Shown here: positions 46,542-59,655 of the stretch, in pieces
Layout: every line of letters starts with the position of its first letter
Position numbering within the stretch: position 1 is the first letter of the stretch
From: Stereocaulon alpinum
Taxonomy: Eukaryota; Ascomycota; Lecanoromycetes; Lecanorales; Stereocaulaceae
Assembly: GCA_018257865.1 (NCBI GenBank)
Contig: JAEUBA010000100.1
Span: 1 to 64,000, forward strand
Direction of reading: 5' to 3'
DNA: 64,000 bases
The notes under the pieces: model-generated
Told to the model about the DNA's origin: nothing
The model's database searches: none
Seen by the model: only the letters and a program-made list of their open reading frames with translations
Translations under genes and position numbers: made by a program

Positions 46542-49500
46542 ATGTCTAACCTCAATGGGCAAGACGATCCTCTGTTCGACCTTATTGCAGCAAAACAGTG
46601 GAAGCAAGCTTTCCACCTGTGCCAAAAGAAGATGAAGAAGGCAAAGGACGATGATGTTTTGCAAGTACGTGCCACACCCTCACCGACACCTCCATTCATA
46701 TTACTGACCCGAGATCTCCTAGGTGAGAATGATCGTTCTGCTCCTCAGTTGGCCTGACCCTACGCGTCAAGCCCTGGGACTGAATGAGCTGGACACCTTG
46801 ATTGACAGGAAGGCTCCATTGACAAACATCGATGCTCTACTTGAGTTAGATAGAGGGCTACAGGATATGAAAGAACATGAGGCGAGGATACTGCAGGCGT
46901 GGCAGCGTGCTACAACCACTAGACCCCATGACGAGCTCTTGCATAAAGTTTGGTACCAGTCAAAATATGATGCAGGAAATTTCAAAGCTGCACAGCAGGT
47001 ATGTATTGCATCTTCATATGACCCTGACGCAATATGCCAATGTACTCTCTTGATCAGGCAACCATAGCATGGAAGAAGAATTTTCCAAATCAGCGCGTCC
47101 CATACTTTCTTTATATCCTCGTCACCCACTTAATATCGCAGCAGTCGAAGGATGAGATGGAAAAGAAGGTCTCTGCGGGACTCGTATTCAAAAACCTGCA
47201 AGCAACAGTGGATGCATCGTATGCCATGGTAATTTGACCGTCTGATGAGAATCTTAGAGATTGCTATAACAGCTATTGACACACATGCAGGGCATAGCAA
47301 AATCAACCAAATCAACTAGAGCGATCAGCACAATGCAAGACCTCCTGTTACTTCTCAGGATCTACCGAGCTCAAGGAAGATATACCGAGGCCAGCAACGT
47401 CCTTCAAAGAATCCGCGAGCTTAACTTCCAGGGTTTTCAGAATGAGTGGGAAATCGTAAGGCAGATGATCGAGCTCTTCGAACTCGCTCAAAGCTGGTCT
47501 TACTTATACGCTTTATGTCAATCGATATTAGAAGACGCCATGACGGCGGTACTGGATCCGTCTAACTACAAAGGTCCTTGGGGCAAAATAGCAGACGACT
47601 GGAAAGTATGGGACGGCTTTATAACGGCTAGCGGCAAATGTGAAAGCGCGGAGTAAGTAAACGCCGAAACATCTTGCATTCCACATCAATGACTGATTGA
47701 TCAGTACTTCATTGAAAACGCAAGAATTGATAGCTTCGTTCAAAGCCGAAAAGATCAACTCACGGAACGCTCATCTCGCATCGATGAAGCTTTACCACTC
47801 TGAAACCGCCGCAGGGCCTGTGGATTCCCAAGGCCTTCTACAGGCGGTGGTCGAATATCTTAAGCGGCATTTAACCAAATACTCCGCCTTCCAGGACATT
47901 CGTCTACATCTCCCATATTTGAGACCCGAGCATCAGCTAGAGCTCATACAAATCACAAGTCAGCTTTCTAAAGAATATTCGAACGCGAAGAGCGAGTCAG
48001 AAGTGAGTGTACTTGTATCTCCTGACCTCAACGTTCTAACGACCCGGAAGGTCCACAAGGTCGTAGTCGAGGTCAACGTGCTGAAGCTTGAATATCACCT
48101 TCTCGTCTCTCCCGACCATCCTCGTCGCGCAAAGTTGTTACCCACGTTCATTAGCAATTGCCTTCTACTGTACAGCCATTCTCTTAAACTTGATGACAAT
48201 TCTCCGCCAGTCGAACGGCGCACTAGTGACGATGCGGCTCTCATGGCTGCTATGGGCCTAATCCACTTATTCAAGAAGGATGATGAATCTGGTAACCCCA
48301 GTGACGGAAAGAACTGGCCTCGAACTCTGCTTCGCAGTATTATGATCCTAGAATACCTTCTCTTGAACTCTCCGCATAACTACGATGCGCTGCTGATACT
48401 AGTACGCCTTTACATGCACATGGGTGCAGGCTCCCTCGCTATGGAACGCTACAGTCGGCTATCAGTCAAGAATTTGCAATTCACATACATGTCATGGGTG
48501 CTGTTCAGCAATATTTCATCGGTTCACCCATATCCTGTCCAGATTTCTTCTGCCGACGGCAATTCTCAAGCTACCTTCGACCCGCTCAAAGAAATCAAGT
48601 CGATGCTGGATTGGCACCAGGGTGCTGAGATGAAGCTCAAACAGAACACACTCAAAATGCAGGAGAATGGGCAGTGGGACATGTCTATGGATGCCTTATC
48701 AACCACCGACGCACTTTCTCGGTGCTTCGCAAAACACCAGCTGTTTGTCGAAGCTAAGCGTATCAAGCGTCTAACTTCCTCCTCTCATGACGTTTCTAAC
48801 TATCCCGCATGTGAGTGGCCTAGCGCTGGCTCCATTGATATCACTATCTAGCCATTACTGACAATTCTAGTCAAAATACCACTTCGAACAACGAACATGG
48901 GGGAGAGAGTACCATTCTCGTCTTTTGAAGCACCCTCCCAGCCATACTTTGAAGAAATTCTGCCCATGACTGGACCACGTAACCCCAACGTAAGTCTTCG
49001 AGCATGAAAAAGGATGCATGCAAGCTAAACAGACTCAGGACACCTGGCTGGAGCAACAGCTAAGTGTGGCACGATTTTGGGACAGCTTCCACAGCAATGG
49101 GAAAAGCCAAGTCGATGCTAAACAACTAAATTCCATGAAGCAAGCTTCAGCTCGATTGGGGAAAACCCTTACCAAGTCGGAATCCGGGGCTGGCAATGTC
49201 ATTCACTCGCTCGAGCAGCTGCATTCGGCCTACTACCTCAAATCATCAGAGTACTTGCATGATAACGTTGCGAAGGGCATCCGCGAAATGCTGAAGTTTC
49301 TGGAAATCACCATCGCTACCGCTTACAATAACCTGGCGTCTTTTGTAGAGCAACCTGAGGACGAACCCCCTTTAGACATACACGCAACCGAGGGAGTTTT
49401 CCACCGCCAATATATGTGCCTGGAGATCGCTCAATTCACGGTACCAGTAATGAATTACATTGTCGCTGAGAACGCGAAGCTAGCATACGTGCATCAAGAA

Positions 49501-49788
49501 TGGCTTATACATACGGTACAGCGCATCAAAGATCGATGCAAAGACATTACTGTCGACATTCATCGAGCCGCAAAGGATCTGAAAGCCAGACTAAGTTGCC
49601 CAAACGCTATCAAGGACCTCGAAGAAAAAGTGCTTACTCGCACCAAAGCCAAGGAAGCCGAAGATGTGGTTGCATATGACATTCAACGGAAATTTGAGGA
49701 CAGATTGAACGTGACGAAAGTGTTGAATGACCTGCATGCAAGCTGGATCGATGGTTTAGACGGAGTCATTCGTACAAAAGGTGCATAG
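46542..49788 (+). CDS. NAA25: NatB N-terminal acetyltransferase auxiliary subunit (Naa25/Mdm20)
   Basis: Seven exons: 46542-46664, 46723-46998, 47058-47228, 47291-47652, 47705-48810, 48871-48989 and about 49039-49788. They total about 968 residues. Most introns are 52-62 bp with GTACGT, GTATGT, GTAAGT or GTGAGT donors. The protein is a helical TPR-like scaffold that anchors the catalytic Naa20 to ribosomes for acetylation of Met-Asp/Glu/Asn/Gln N-termini. Family blocks include F-D-L-I-A-A-K-Q-W-K-Q-A near the start, L-L-L-L-L-R-I-Y-R-A-Q-G-R-Y, L-E-Y-H-L-L and L-N-S-P-H-N-Y-D-A-L-L-I-L-V-R-L-Y. The last acceptor is ambiguous: ACTCAG at 49038 suits the CTAAAC branch site better than AACAG at 49032, and both keep the frame. 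Confidence 0.9.
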
Positions 49789-50089
49789 AGGGGCGCTGTG
49801 CTCGGACAAAGATGGAGGAGAGTGGTGCATGTTGAGGATGGGTACATGTGAGGTGCATTGCGCTGGATGACTGCATATGCATAGCGATTTGGCGTCAATA
49901 TCGGCAGGAGATACCCCATCACGTTGGCGCGACGCAAGACATCGATCGGAGCATTACAGAGGTTAGGTATTTACTTGCCCACCATGCATGCGAGTTGATG
50001 AAAACGTGCATTCCATAACATCGTCCTTGACAATTCGATGAGTTCTATGTTTGAACGCTCTCAAGTCATGCCACACTCCTCATAGTCCT

Positions 50090-50683
50090 TCACAACCTCT
50101 CCTCCTCGGCCTTTCTACTCAGCTCTTTCTTGGCCATCATCTCCCTCCTCTCTTCCCTGAGCATCACGTATATCTATGCTATGTCAGCAAAATCTCTCAT
50201 TCGCTTTGCCTGTCTAATTCAAGGACGACTCACCCAAAACCAGCCCAACATCTCCACAAAACCCCACGTGAAAACAACACTGTTACACACCAACCCACTC
50301 ACTCCAAGATTATTACCACCCTCAGGTAGTACACCTTTAGACCCCACCTTCCCCAAGTAACTGAACCCTGTAATCCCAAAGAACATTACCAGCCGTATCG
50401 GCGCCTGGCTGCTCCAGTAATAACTCGCTACCTCCTCTGGCAGACCAGTGGCGGCCAAGTCACTCACTCCCAGGATCGCGAGGAAAGAAGCTGCGAGAGC
50501 GAGGGCAGGGGAAGGAAGGGCGAGAGATGAGCCCAAGGGTCCTGGGATGTCCATTGAGGCGCCGAGGATGAAGACGAGGTTGTGGTCGGCGAGTTTGGCG
50601 GGGGACTTAAGGAGATAATAGGCACACGTTAGGTGGAAGAGGGAGATGGCGCGGAGGAGGGTTGTTGCTGAGAGAATTGCCAT
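50090..50683 (-). CDS. ILM1: Ilm1-family membrane protein
   Basis: Exons 50234-50683 and 50090-50173 give 177 residues. The GTGAGT...CATAG intron joins W-F-W to I-Y-V-M-L-R-E-E-R-R-E, replacing an otherwise immediate stop. Four hydrophobic segments are visible, with the family motifs S-L-F-H-L-T-C-A-Y-Y-L-L, N-L-V-F-I-L-G, L-P-E-E-V-A-S-Y-Y-W and S-V-V-F-T-W-G-F-V-E-M-L. ILM1 in yeast was named for increased loss of mitochondrial DNA, and its protein is reported at the ER; the biochemical role is unclear. The start is at the ATG at 50683, and a 30-base C tract (gene strand) lies about 90 bp upstream. Confidence 0.88.
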
Positions 50684-50773
50684 CCTGACGGCTTTTGGCA
50701 GAGTAGAGTGCTTTCGTTGATAGGACGGAGCTTGGGCAATCGAAGTCTGTTTGCAAGCCAGGAAGGGAAGGAA

Positions 50774-50805
<32 letters not shown>

Positions 50806-50946
50806 TGTCGATTCTACAGCCCTAACCCTGAACTCCGCTCCGCTCGGTTCTCCGCTCTTGTAGGGCCCTTCCCACGCCTCTGTCGTTTCTTGTGCCAATC
50901 CATTACAACACTTCTGCTTCGATCCCCTTCACATGCCAAATATTCA
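50684..50946. promoter_or_regulatory. Divergent ILM1/CDC43 promoter with G30 homopolymer
   Basis: A 263 bp shared upstream region contains an uninterrupted run of 30 G on the plus strand at 50774-50803. Such runs can exclude nucleosomes or form G-quadruplexes. The exact length is likely to vary between reads. Confidence 0.6.
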
Positions 50947-52516
50947 ATGTCCATCCACGCTGCTTCTTCACCCCAGCCTGCCCCGACTCTAAGGTCCGAC
51001 CGCTCGACCTTCAACAAAGAGCGGCATATCAAGTACTGGCTCCGCTGTCTAAAGACCCACCTTCCCACAGCCTACACGTCCAATGACGCCCAGCGCATGA
51101 CCCTCGCATTCTTTCTCCTCTCTGCGCTCGATATTCTCGGGGTCTTACATACCAAAACCACACCTGCTGAGCGTAAAGAGTATGTGGAATGGATACTACG
51201 CTGCCAGCACCCTAATGGTGGATTTCGGGGGTTCACGGGTACGATGGTTGGGGAAGACGCTGCTGTGGAGGACTGTGCGTGGGATCCCGCGAATCTAGCG
51301 GCTACATATTTTGCGTGTGCGGCACTCGCGGTGCTCGGGGAGGGTATGGAAAGGGTGAGGACAAGGGAATGTTTGAACTGGGTGAGGGGTTTGCAAAGAG
51401 GAAACGGAAGTTTTGGGGAGGGAATTGGGAAGGGAGGACGGGTAGAAGGGGGTGAGGATATGAGGTTTTGTTATTGTGCCGCGGCGGTGAGGTGGATGTT
51501 GAGGAGGGGTGATGTGGAGAGTATAGCGGATATTGATGTGGAGAGGCTCGTAGAGTATATTGAGACTTCCGTGGTTAGTGAAAGTTGTGTGTGAATGTGT
51601 TTCTGAAGGGAAGAGTGCTGATGACTCCAGACGTATGAAGGTGGAATCGCGCAGGCACCTTTCCATGAGGCAAATGGTACGCAAGTTATTGACTGTGCTG
51701 TTGGGTAAGAGCCTTCGCTCACCAGCGTATGTAGCTGGGTTGACATATTCTGGTGTTGGTGCATTGTCACTGCTCGGTAGAATACCACGGAAAGGACGCC
51801 CATCTTCAGACGGGAAGACGATGAGTCCCGACTTTATCAATGATTTGACTCGATGGCTTGTCTCGCGACAAACTTTGATGCTACAAGACACAGAAGATGG
51901 ATTGTACGTGGCTGAAGACGAATTTGCACATCCAGGATCTGCGCCAGCACCAGTACCTACCGTTTTACCACTTACTTTCCACGTCCTGGGTGGCTTTCCT
52001 GTACCAGCCGAAGTTGCGCTACATGGTGAGCCTCCTTCTATTGAGGTCTCTCCCTACGATCAGCAATGGGTTGGGGTCAACGGCCGATGCAACAAAATAG
52101 CAGACACTTGCTATTCCTTCTGGGTTGGAGGAACCTTGGGCGTAAGCTCCCACCGCAACCCAGAGTCGGCCGGCATCTTCTGACTAAGCTTCCCATTCAG
52201 ATGCTCAACCAGGTGTATCTCCAAGACTTTAATGGAATTCGCCGATACCTTCTCGAGAAAACCCAGCACATGATCGGCGGCTTTGGTAAGATGCCTGGTG
52301 ATCTTCCAGGTGAGTCATGCAATACGCAGTAGTCGATTTGTCTAAATGTGGTTTGCCGCTACAGACATCTTGCACTCCCACCATGGTCTTGTCACGTTAG
52401 CCACCATGCGCGAACCAGACTTAAAAAGCATCGATCCTACACTCTGTATCAGTGTTAGCGCAAGAGAGAACCTTGAGAAGCAAACGGCCAGAGGCGAAGT
52501 TGATCGGATCCCATAA
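50947..52516 (+). CDS. CDC43: Geranylgeranyltransferase type I beta subunit (Cdc43)
   Basis: Five exons, 50947-51573, 51631-51676, 51735-52141, 52201-52309 and 52365-52516, give 446 residues. The enzyme with its alpha subunit attaches geranylgeranyl to CaaL proteins such as Rho1 and Cdc42. Prenyltransferase repeats are evident: C-Q-H-P-N-G-G-F-R-G, L-Q-R-G-N-G-S-F, Y-E-G-G-I-A-Q-A-P and I-G-G-F-G-K-M-P-G. Candidate zinc ligands are Asp and Cys in N-K-I-A-D-T-C-Y-S-F-W and His in D-I-L-H-S-H-H-G-L. The second exon is only 46 nt. An insert between Y-S-G-V-G-A-L and N-G-R-C-N-K is typical of fungal homologues. The C-terminus is short and complete. Confidence 0.9.
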
Positions 52517-53222
52517 AGACGACCAAATCGCACTTCTCGCAGCAAGCAGGAATGTGACCTAAGTAAGCGAAATCATTGCGTGCACGTCGATCTCTAGGGC
52601 AGACAACCTACCTAAAGGCATGGATGGGAGCTGTAAAGAAGGTGATATAAGCCTCCTTAGCATCCTGTCCTTGCGCCATCACCATTTTCACATGTCACTG
52701 CATGGCTTATAGCCGGCATTTCTTTCCTTCTTATTCACTTGAATATTGCAAGTCGACGCATCCCATGCATAATGAGGTCTCTTAGCTCAGTGATAGAGCA
52801 GGACTTTACAACGCTCAAGGTCTAACATCAGAATTGGTGAGGAGCCTCCCCTTTCTTTGTGCCGTTTCTTCTTAGGAGCGATGTCAACACCCGCGATCTA
52901 GGTTTGTCATTTTGATAGCTAATTTGCTCCCTAATGGCATGTTATGCTCCAGTATCCGTTCCAAAGCCTTCGAAGCTGTAGAACCTTTGCTCAGAGTTAG
53001 CTTTAGTTCAGTTGTTGCTACTCGTAAATGGAGCATCAAAGTAAGAAGAGAAGCTGAAAGGGTACAATCTGGATGGAAGAATGGAAACCGAAGGGGCTAT
53101 ATACAACGCTTGTACCCGCTCCAAAATGCTATACTGGACCCCTATTCCCATTCCAGTCCATACTCTGTAATCCAAGGCCAAAATTACAATGTCGACGGTG
53201 GACCGCTTTCTGCTCGGAGACA
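52517..53222. other. Spacer containing a tRNA-like fragment
   Basis: There is no protein-coding gene. The only notable content is the tRNA-like sequence at 52776. Confidence 0.45.
52776..52845 (+). pseudogene. Degenerate tRNA-like sequence
   Basis: A clear A-box/D-arm (TTAGCTCAGTGATAGAGCA) is followed by TTTACAA, which resembles a Val-type (UAC) anticodon loop. However, the anticodon stem does not pair, the T-arm is degenerate (GGTCTAACATC) and no matching 3' acceptor strand is present. This is a tRNA remnant or a tRNA-derived SINE head, not a working tRNA as read. Confidence 0.35.
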
Positions 53223-55567
<2,345 letters not shown>

Positions 55568-56062
55568 CTCTTTACGAATATCTTCGGACACCAAAAAGTA
55601 TTACCAAGCAACCCACAGCCCCCTCCTCATCGGCTCCAACACCTCTGTGGAGGGTGATGTGTCTTGACCGTTGCCCGCCTCGCAGGGGATAGAGGCAACT
55701 CGAAGAGAAGGTCCGCGAAGCTTTGGACGATCATGACATCTGCCTAGGACTCTCAATCTTGTGAGGAAGTATTTCGGCGGGCCGTGAATGGCAAAAAGCA
55801 GAGAGTCGATTGTGGAGGGGCTTTCAGCAAAGTGGACTTCTTTCATAGTACATGCGGACTTGACACGGAAAATGTCTTGGCGCTCCACGAAGCCCTTGTG
55901 CGCTAAGATAAGGTACCCTAAGGTAAGGTATGCTCGCCTAAGGTACCTTACGTATGCAAGGTCCACTTAGCTCAGACTGGGCAACCAGAGAGCGTAGATG
56001 ATGTATTTAATTACTGTTGTATCTCGCTAGCTACAATGCCACGAGACATTGTATCATTATAA
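55568..56062. other. Spacer with GGTACC-type palindromes
   Basis: 495 bp with no supported gene. It holds a cluster of TAAGGTA/TACCTTA motifs at 55905-55955, including a perfect 12 bp palindrome TAAGGTACCTTA at 55939-55950. Confidence 0.5.
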
Positions 56063-57528
56063 CTACAGTTTCTTGTACTCTAGCTTGCCCTCCAATTTCT
56101 TCGATTCTGCGACCTTCCTGACAGCCTTGTTGAAGTCGTCCTGGTTTATTGAGTCTCTGTAGTCTTTGATAGCGAATAATCCACTGTACATATTCTGTTA
56201 GCATGGGTTGCTTGGGCATACCATGAAGTACGTACGCCTCTGTTACCACATTCCGCAGATCCGCCCCGTTCAGCTGATCGCTCATTTTGACCACACTTTC
56301 GAAATCTATCTCGCCATCCAGTGCCACACCACTCGTATGGATTTTCAAAATTTCCAATCTGCCAACTTCATTCGGCAATGGAATCTCAATCTTTCTATCA
56401 AGACGTCCGGCTCTCAGTAAGGCTGGGTCCAGCGTGTCTGGTCGGTTAGTGGCCATGATAATTTTGGTCTTTCCCAGGTAGTCGAAGCCGTCCAGCTGGT
56501 TGAGTAGTTCCATCAAAGTACGCTGAATCTCTCGATCTGCGGATGTCCCTTCTGAAAATCTACGGCCGCCAATAGCATCGATCTCGTCCATGAAGATGAT
56601 ACATGGTTCGTGCTCCTTAGCGTACCCGAACATCTCCCTAATCAGACGTGCTGACTCGCCAATGTATTTGTCGACGATAGCTGAGGAAACGACTGAACAA
56701 TTGTTAGGAGATGTACTCAGTAAGGCATCACCAGCAAAGTCTACCTTTTAAGAAATTCGTTTCCAAACCGCTTGCCACCGCTCTAGCTAAGAGCGTCTTT
56801 CCTGTACCTGGAAGCCCAAAGAAACGGCCTTAGCTGCATGTTCCAATGCGTACGGATAGACCCGAAGCCTTAAGATCTCAGTAGAGCAGCCGATAGGGAA
56901 GCTTACCTGGTGGACCATATAGAAGGACACCCTTCGGTGGCTTGATTCCGACCCTCAAGAACAGCTCCGGATTTTTCAGTGGTAGTTCGATAACCTCTCG
57001 TAGCTCTCGTATCTGCTCATTCAGGCCACCGATACCTCCAAAGCTGACCTGACCAGGATCTTCCAAAGACATGTTGTAGACAAGCGGGTCAACTTCTCGA
57101 GGCAGCATTCGCATTATGGTGAGGGTGGTCATATCGAGAGCAACACGTGTGCCCTGCTTCAGCTTGGACTTGTCAACTTTTGACCGGCAGCCAACAACAT
57201 ATCGAGGACCAGATGAAGCTTTGACAATGACTATAATCGATCGTGTCAGTCTCGTCCATACTTGAAGCTGCTTCCCCATCAAGAGCAGTAGGCTAACCCC
57301 GTAGCACTCACATCGCTCTTCATCAAGCTGCTTGAGGACTTCCCCAATGATCTGTCCTACGCTCTGCAAGGCCTTGATGTTGTCTTCTGTAGTATCGAAG
57401 TCCGTCTGTAGACTCTTGATATCGAGCCGTAATGTCTTCAACTTTGCCTCCATCTCTCTCAGCTCCAGCAACTTGTTTTTAAATTGCTCGAGGGCGTCGG
57501 CTCTCTCTGGATCATCTTTGCCATCCAT
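56063..57528 (-). CDS. RPT4: 26S proteasome regulatory AAA-ATPase Rpt4
   Basis: Five exons, 57312-57528, 56907-57230, 56745-56807, 56236-56692 and 56063-56183, total 393 residues from the ATG at 57528. The N-terminus forms a coiled coil (residues about 15-60). An OB-like region follows ([20 protein letters not shown]). Walker A G-P-P-G-T-G-K-T near residue 180 is split by an intron after G-P-P. Walker B is [11 protein letters not shown], and the second region of homology contains [12 protein letters not shown]. The [10 protein letters not shown] motif and the C-terminal E-Y-K-K-L point to Rpt4 among the six Rpt subunits. It unfolds and translocates substrates into the 20S core. Confidence 0.92.
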
Positions 57529-57918
57529 GTTCGCGAGGTAGGAAGCTAACGAGAGAAGGGTGAGGTGTACGAATCAGTGACCCTAATCAGCTAAGAGCAG
57601 GGGCCTAGGAGGTGAGAAAGTCTAAGAATGACAAGGCGAATCAAAGACTATGGTGCATAGAACCGTATCAAAGAGACAAAGATAGATGCTTTCTGCTCCA
57701 CGAAGTAGTTGAAGTTGATCTATTGATACCTAGTTGCGAAGCTCGGGAGCTTGCCATCGGAGCTTTGACGCGTTTGCCGCCGAAGTCGAATTTGTCGTTC
57801 TCCCGCACTCAATTTCCGAGTAAACACAACCGGGGCAACGTCCTGTGATAGCGGCTGCCAATAGTAGGCGCTTTTGGAATCGAACAGCAGACAGTCACCA
57901 GAAGAGAAATAGCAAGTC
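57529..57918. promoter_or_regulatory. Divergent RPT4/MRI1 intergenic region
   Basis: 390 bp between two start codons on opposite strands. I see no classic yeast proteasome-associated element that I could defend. Confidence 0.5.
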
Positions 57919-59094
57919 ATGGTTCTCCAAGCCATCAAGTACTCCCGGGGCAGTCTCCAGATCCTCGACCAGCTCATGCTTCCCCATAAAGAAGTCTACA
58001 GAGATATTCGGACATCGCAAGATGCATGGGATGCTATCCACTCGATGCAGGTTAGAGGGGCACCGGCAATAGCTATTGTCGCCGCCCTGAGCATCGCAGC
58101 CTGCATCGCGCGGTGCAACAAGAACGGAGCAGATTCTGCACTCCTTGGGCCAGACATAACTGGGGCTGACTCGATATATCACAATCTGCGATTCCTCCTC
58201 ACTAGCAGGCCTACAGCGGTGAATTTAGCAGATGCTGTCAAAAAGCTGGAAAAGGTGGTTCGGCAAGCTCAACAGCAGCCTGGCTCTACGGACTACAGTA
58301 TCAATGAAGCATATATTCAAGCCGCAGAGCAGATGCTTGTCGATGACGTCCGGGACAATGAAAACATCGGTATTCACGGTGCCGATTGGATCTTACGCCG
58401 TACAGACACTGCCTTTCCGGCTGGTAAAGTCAGTGTTCTGACCCATTGCAACACTGGCTCCTTGGCAACAGCAGGCTACGGAACAGCACTAGGAATCATT
58501 CGCAGTTTACACTCTCGAAACTGTCTCAAGCGTGCATATTACACGGAAACAAGACCCTACAACCAAGGCTCACGCCTTACAGGGTACGAGCTCATGCATG
58601 ACAATATACCCTCTCAAATGATCACAGACTCCATGGCTGCCGCGCTGCTTGGTCTAAAGCGGGATGCAGAAAACATTAGCTGCATCATCGTTGGTGCAGA
58701 TAGAGTAGCAGCAAATGGGGACACTGCAAATAAGATCGGCACTTATGCATTGGCGGTTTTAGCGAAATGGCATAACGTCAAGTTCATAGTGGCAGCACCC
58801 AGGACAACCATCGACCTGAATACAGCCTCTGGCGAGGATGTAATTATTGAGGAACGCAAGTCGCTTGAAGTAACCACGATGAGAGGCCCAGCCGTCCAGC
58901 GTGCAGAAGACGGAAGCTTGAGTATTGGAGATAGCGTGCACGAAATTGCTATCGCAGCGGACCATTATGGCGCTTGGAATCCAGCGTTCGATGTCACGTG
59001 CCATACTTTGATCGATGCCATTGTGACTGAGAAGGGTGTTGTAGAGAAAGACGAGAGTGGAGAATTCCGTTTCGAAAAGCTGTTTGCTGGTTGA
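57919..59094 (+). CDS. MRI1: Methylthioribose-1-phosphate isomerase
   Basis: A single exon encodes 391 residues from the ATG at 57919. It converts 5-methylthioribose 1-phosphate to the ribulose form in methionine salvage. It belongs to the eIF2B-like fold family. Diagnostic parts are [10 protein letters not shown] near residue 45, the catalytic-Cys segment [16 protein letters not shown] near 180, the [12 protein letters not shown] motif and the catalytic-Asp segment [18 protein letters not shown]. The length fits fungal orthologues, and nothing is missing. Confidence 0.95.
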   Translation: MVLQAIKYSRGSLQILDQLMLPHKEVYRDIRTSQDAWDAIHSMQVRGAPAIAIVAALSIAACIARCNKNGADSALLGPDITGADSIYHNLRFLLTSRPTAVNLADAVKKLEKVVRQAQQQPGSTDYSINEAYIQAAEQMLVDDVRDNENIGIHGADWILRRTDTAFPAGKVSVLTHCNTGSLATAGYGTALGIIRSLHSRNCLKRAYYTETRPYNQGSRLTGYELMHDNIPSQMITDSMAAALLGLKRDAENISCIIVGADRVAANGDTANKIGTYALAVLAKWHNVKFIVAAPRTTIDLNTASGEDVIIEERKSLEVTTMRGPAVQRAEDGSLSIGDSVHEIAIAADHYGAWNPAFDVTCHTLIDAIVTEKGVVEKDESGEFRFEKLFAG

Positions 59095-59655
59095 GATCAA
59101 AGCAAAGAGATGATGAACCTAACTAGACCATAATGGTGCACGCGTCTCTCCAATAGATCAGCCGGAAAAGTTGGCAAAACTCCTGATGCTGCCGTGTCAA
59201 GCTTTACAGGTACTCCGACACGTTACCACACGGTCCTGCGGCTATAATGAGCCGTCAAAGTGCGCCTCTGAGCTCTCCGAATGGTCGCTCCTCCTGGTTT
59301 CTGAAACCTGGGGCTATCTTTTTGCAATGGCAAGATAAGCTGCTTGATTGCTGTCGTTATGTTGGGTGTGAGTAACTTATGGAATGACCACGAGCCGGCT
59401 TTAGGTTCTACAAGGTGCACAGTGAGGTAAATCATGAACCAGGACCGTCATTAGCCACCGCTTAAAATTAGCTCATGAAAATTAGAAACGGCAAGAAACC
59501 AAGCTCATTCGCCAAAGCATTTCCGTCAGCAAACAAATCCCAAGCTCCAAGAGAGGATTTCGCTTGCATCGCTCGCATACAACCCAGACCATGATACACG
59601 CAGTAGAATCGAACACCCTGTCCCGCGGCCATGAGGTACAATGTTCCCCAGTTCA
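59095..59655. other. Convergent spacer MRI1 / C2 gene
   Basis: 560 bp without a supported gene. Confidence 0.5.

Noticed and set aside
51295..51891. 198-codon minus-strand frame
   Set aside because: Antisense to CDC43 exons and crossing its introns.
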